In this document: positions 62,004 through 64,000 of the stretch, in pieces
Position numbering within the stretch: the stretch's first letter is position 1
How the letters are laid out: each line of letters starts with the position of its first letter
Assembly: GCA_039802005.1 (NCBI GenBank)
Contig: JBDRVV010000001.1
Coordinates: 92,352 to 156,351, forward strand
Direction: 5' to 3'
DNA: 64,000 nucleotides
Origin: a candidate division WOR-3 bacterium
Lineage (GTDB): Bacteria; Hydrothermota; Tepidihabitantia; SM23-42; JAOAFX01
Notes under the pieces: generated by a model
Seen by the model: only the letters and a program-made list of their open reading frames with translations
Told to the model about the DNA's origin: nothing
The model's database searches: none
Translations under genes and position numbers: made by a program

Positions 62004-62046
62004 GCGCCCGTAGTTCAATTGGATAGAACGGCGGACTCCGGCTCCA
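62004..62046 (+). pseudogene. 5' half of tRNA-Arg (anticodon CCG)
   Basis: GCGCCCG acceptor strand, D arm GTTC-AATTGGATA-GAAC, then anticodon stem GCGGA and loop CTCCGGC with CCG, followed by TCC. After 62045 the sequence no longer pairs: there is no T arm and no CGGGCGC acceptor partner in the next 200 nt. The tRNA is cut within the 3' side of the anticodon stem, a common site of integrase crossover. Confidence 0.8.
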
Positions 62047-62164
62047 ATTCCACCCCTTTTTAATACCTCTGAAATTCCGTCAGAAATCGCACAAACATAG
62101 GCCAGTCCTTGATTTGCACAATTCTGTCCATTTTTGGGGAATTCTGTCTATTACCATACATTTT

Positions 62165-62193
62165 GGCACAAAAATGGCACAAATCTGGCACAA
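62165..62193 (+). repeat. Three 11-bp iterons (TGGCACAA)
   Basis: GGCACAA occurs at 62165, 62176 and 62187, exactly 11 bp apart, each preceded by T. The stretch 61871-62244 contains no gene; apart from the tRNA half, these iterons and the hairpin after them, I see nothing in it. Such iterons are often integrase or excisionase arm sites. Confidence 0.65.
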
Positions 62194-62215
62194 GGGGTCG
62201 GCGTAAACCGACCCC
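62194..62215. terminator. Strong hairpin, possible terminator for the minus-strand remnant
   Basis: GGGGTCGG (62194-62201), loop CGTAAA, CCGACCCC (62208-62215). On the minus strand it lies about 30 nt after the stop at 62245. The following T-tract is weak (TTGTGCC). Confidence 0.5.
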
Positions 62216-62244
62216 CATTGAATTTATTGCGAATCAAAATTTCT

Positions 62245-62535
62245 TTATTTAGCCAAAATGACTTTCTGATTAATCTTCTTACCCCCAGTTTCAAGCCTTA
62301 CAAAACAAATTCCGTTGGAGATTTCCCCTCTCTGTTCATCAGTGCCCTGCTGAGTAATGTGGTTGGATTGCCCGCTTGTCTTATCATTCCATTGTTTAAC
62401 CAATCTGCCTATTGCATCATATATTGAGAGATTGACTATTCCTGCTTTAGCAGTGCATATCCAATTATTATAAATTCCTCGGTATTTTTCAGTCTGCTTG
62501 AGAAACACTAACTTTTGAATCCCTTTTCGCCTCAA
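62245..62535 (-). pseudogene. Orphan C-terminal sorting domain (type 9-like) fragment
   Basis: About 96 residues. VNLSIYDAIGRLVKQW, then EISNGICFVRLETGG and INQKVILAK are the standard ending of FCB/WOR-3 secreted proteins with a type A sorting domain (compare the sequence at 41332-41532). No signal peptide or passenger domain is attached, and the upstream DNA is repeat-like. It is therefore a remnant of a larger gene, probably lost in the same rearrangement that cut the tRNA. Confidence 0.65.
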
Positions 62536-62592
62536 TCGCCTTATTGCCTTTTGTGCCTTGTATTGCCCTCTCTTGCCCTCAATTGCCTTGAA
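62530..62592. repeat. Degenerate tandem repeat (TTGCCCT-type units)
   Basis: TTGCC recurs at roughly 10-11 bp steps: ATTGCCTTTTGTGCC, TATTGCCCTCTC, TTGCCCTCAA, TTGCCTTGAA. On the other strand it reads GGCAA/AGGGCAA. No coding sense. Confidence 0.6.
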
Positions 62593-62682
62593 GTGCCCTA
62601 TCCGTGTTTCCTACTATACCTTTCACCTTAAACTTTTCACTATTCTACCACTCATAACCCTTCATACCCCTTAATTACCCAA

Positions 62683-64000
62683 TTAGAAATAGAGGAGATA
62701 CTTCGCCTTTATTGCCCCGACCTGATTTTGAAGTTGTAGTCCTCGCCCTTGATTTTCCCGGTAATCATTTAAGGCAATGTAAACCCAGCTCTTGGGCTTG
62801 AAGTTGTAAGAGAATAAAAAGCCAAAACGGTTGGATAAATATTCGGTTTTGTTAAAATCCGCTCCTGGTGTATTAAAGACAAATTCATTGAAGATTCCAA
62901 AGGTAATCGTTGGCGTGATTGTAAAATCTATCCTCGGTGTTGCTGAAGGCCAAATGGTGATGATTACATCTAAAGTATCCCATTCAAACCAGAAATAGGA
63001 ATCAAAATTCATTGAAAGCCTCGGTATAATCGTCCAGTAAAAACCATGATAGGTGTCTGCCTGATACGCAAGAAATCGGCGATAGTAGTTATAAGAGTAG
63101 TTAATTTTAGCACCACCCCAGATACTATACTTTGATCCATTTCCCCAAATAGATAGATTCGCACAGCGAAACAAAAAGTTTGTATCTGCCTCACAATATG
63201 GACCTGCCTCAAGTTCTATATTACCACCCCAGTTATTCCTGAAATTGGGATTAAAACAGAAGAATCCCACTTTTGACCATTTGGTATTCCCAGGTTCCTG
63301 AATAACAATGCCACCAAAAGAAGTCCAGAGATTGCTTAAAAACCCTTTTTGATATGTTTTATATGGTCCGGTAAACAACATAATCTTCTTCATTCCTGCC
63401 CAAGGAACATAGCCAATATCCCGAACATCAAATGAATCCCCAATCACTTGGATACCAGAGAGCGTAAGAAAATTCTTTATAAATCCCATAAAACCAGATG
63501 TAAATCCAAATCCCCTTTTATTATTTTTGTCACTAAACGCACTCTGAATGATAAGTTGACTCGGTCCTGACCGATATACCCCATCAACACCAATCGCATA
63601 ATTGTATGTATCACTATTCACCGCTGTCCCACTGAATAATATCCCCATATCCGAATTCTCTAAGACCTTATATTTTCCACGAAACACACCAAACCCACGC
63701 CTCGGCTCAATGACTATATTGTTATCTCTAACCTCATCGGTATAGGCACCAAATAGGCCATAGTTTAGTTTCTCTGATTTACTGGTCAATTTTAAGCCAC
63801 CAATTATCGGTACAACTTCACCATCAACAGATTTACCAATCCTTCGGGAATAAAAGATTCTCAAAGGCGAGAAGAACCCTTTACCTTCACCAAAATCCGA
63901 CATCCTGAATATCTCTGAACCCTCAATGAAAAAAGGCCTCCGCTCGCTCAAATATGTCTCATACCTTGATAGATTCAGAATAAATGGGTCGGATTCAATC
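62683..64000 (-). CDS. DUF5916-domain outer-membrane protein, partial (N-terminus beyond window)
   Basis: The frame is open to the window edge, giving at least 438 residues. The signature NLSRYETYLSERRPFFIEG, then SEIFRMSDFG and LRIFYSRRIG is typical of DUF5916 proteins, which normally have a preceding CBM9-like domain (outside the window). The rest is amphipathic beta strands ending KAKYLLYF with a terminal Phe, so a C-terminal barrel. Function unknown; the family is common in FCB and WOR-3 genomes. Confidence 0.88.
   Translation of the reverse strand, partial: IESDPFILNLSRYETYLSERRPFFIEGSEIFRMSDFGEGKGFFSPLRIFYSRRIGKSVDGEVVPIIGGLKLTSKSEKLNYGLFGAYTDEVRDNNIVIEPRRGFGVFRGKYKVLENSDMGILFSGTAVNSDTYNYAIGVDGVYRSGPSQLIIQSAFSDKNNKRGFGFTSGFMGFIKNFLTLSGIQVIGDSFDVRDIGYVPWAGMKKIMLFTGPYKTYQKGFLSNLWTSFGGIVIQEPGNTKWSKVGFFCFNPNFRNNWGGNIELEAGPYCEADTNFLFRCANLSIWGNGSKYSIWGGAKINYSYNYYRRFLAYQADTYHGFYWTIIPRLSMNFDSYFWFEWDTLDVIITIWPSATPRIDFTITPTITFGIFNEFVFNTPGADFNKTEYLSNRFGFLFSYNFKPKSWVYIALNDYRENQGRGLQLQNQVGAIKAKYLLYF

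Noticed and set aside
62134..62427. Plus-strand frame of 97 codons after the cut tRNA
   Set aside because: It runs through the iterons, the hairpin and antisense to the sorting-domain remnant, and has no ribosome-binding site.
1..64000. CRISPR arrays, rRNA genes, transposase or integrase genes, replication origin
   Set aside because: I looked for regularly spaced direct repeats, rRNA motifs, DDE/HUH/tyrosine recombinase motifs and DnaA-box clusters and saw none that hold up. The only regular repeats are the short elements listed.

Overview
The window looks like a genome fragment of an AT-rich, diderm, uncultured bacterium. Features pointing to the FCB/WOR-3 (Stahlbacteria-like) neighbourhood are a DUF5916 outer-membrane protein, Por/type-9-like C-terminal sorting domains, a PorV/UPF0164-type barrel, SbsA-Ig-like lipoproteins, a full Tol-Pal set and a SelAB/selC selenocysteine system. 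That placement is inference from gene content. Coding density is high, ATGA overlaps are common and TTG starts are frequent. Promoters are very regular: TTGACA/TTGACT, 16 bp (rarely 17), TATAAT. At many genes the start codon lies only 5-7 nt after the -10 box, so the mRNAs should be leaderless.

Layout. 1-9300: envelope and unknown genes, a HepT-like protein, prepilin peptidase, PolX, a SIRT5-type sirtuin, tRNA-Lys, a thioredoxin-DsbD fusion and a CPBP protease. 9342-15455 (minus): the Tol-Pal operon (pal, cpoB, tolQ, tolR, tolA/tonB, tolB) with a restriction-modification pair seamlessly nested between tolA and tolB. 15624-17437: alcohol dehydrogenase, MsrA, two tRNA-Ser. 17561-25113: gltX, a JAMM protease, acpS, fabD, a Rossmann/DUF2520 protein, two envelope proteins and a COG2426 transporter. 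25117-30131: polyprenol/diacylglycerol kinase-like protein, outer-membrane barrel, NHL propeller and a GAF-GGDEF protein. 30167-36365: selC, whose 3' end overlaps the end of the convergent selB, then selA, pyrC, pyrB, pyrR; carbamate kinase is divergent. 37384-41532: membrane and surface proteins, including an eroded hydrolase and a sorting-domain propeller with an in-frame TGA.

41600-56982 is the centrepiece: a 17-gene histidine / tryptophan / tyrosine / shikimate supercluster (hisG-C-B-H-F-AI, trpD, trpC, tyrA, trpF, aroE, aroC, aroKB, aroQ, trpB, trpA, DAHP synthase). In front of it are a near-consensus promoter and a short ORF whose C-terminal half is almost entirely His, Phe, Tyr and Trp codons (HNHTTFHFNHYWYWHF). 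These codons run into the 5' arm of a strong terminator-like hairpin with a T-tract. I read this as one attenuator sensing all the amino-acid end products of the operon at once. hisD, hisE, trpE, trpG, aroA and pheA are not in the window.

57036-61870: a phasin-like protein, a UbiB-family kinase, then a cobalamin riboswitch controlling a BtuB-like receptor and a beta-propeller lipoprotein (BtuG-like arrangement). 61969-64000: a promoter driving only the 5' half of a tRNA-Arg(CCG), 11-bp iterons suggesting a recombination scar, a sorting-domain remnant and a DUF5916 barrel running off the end.
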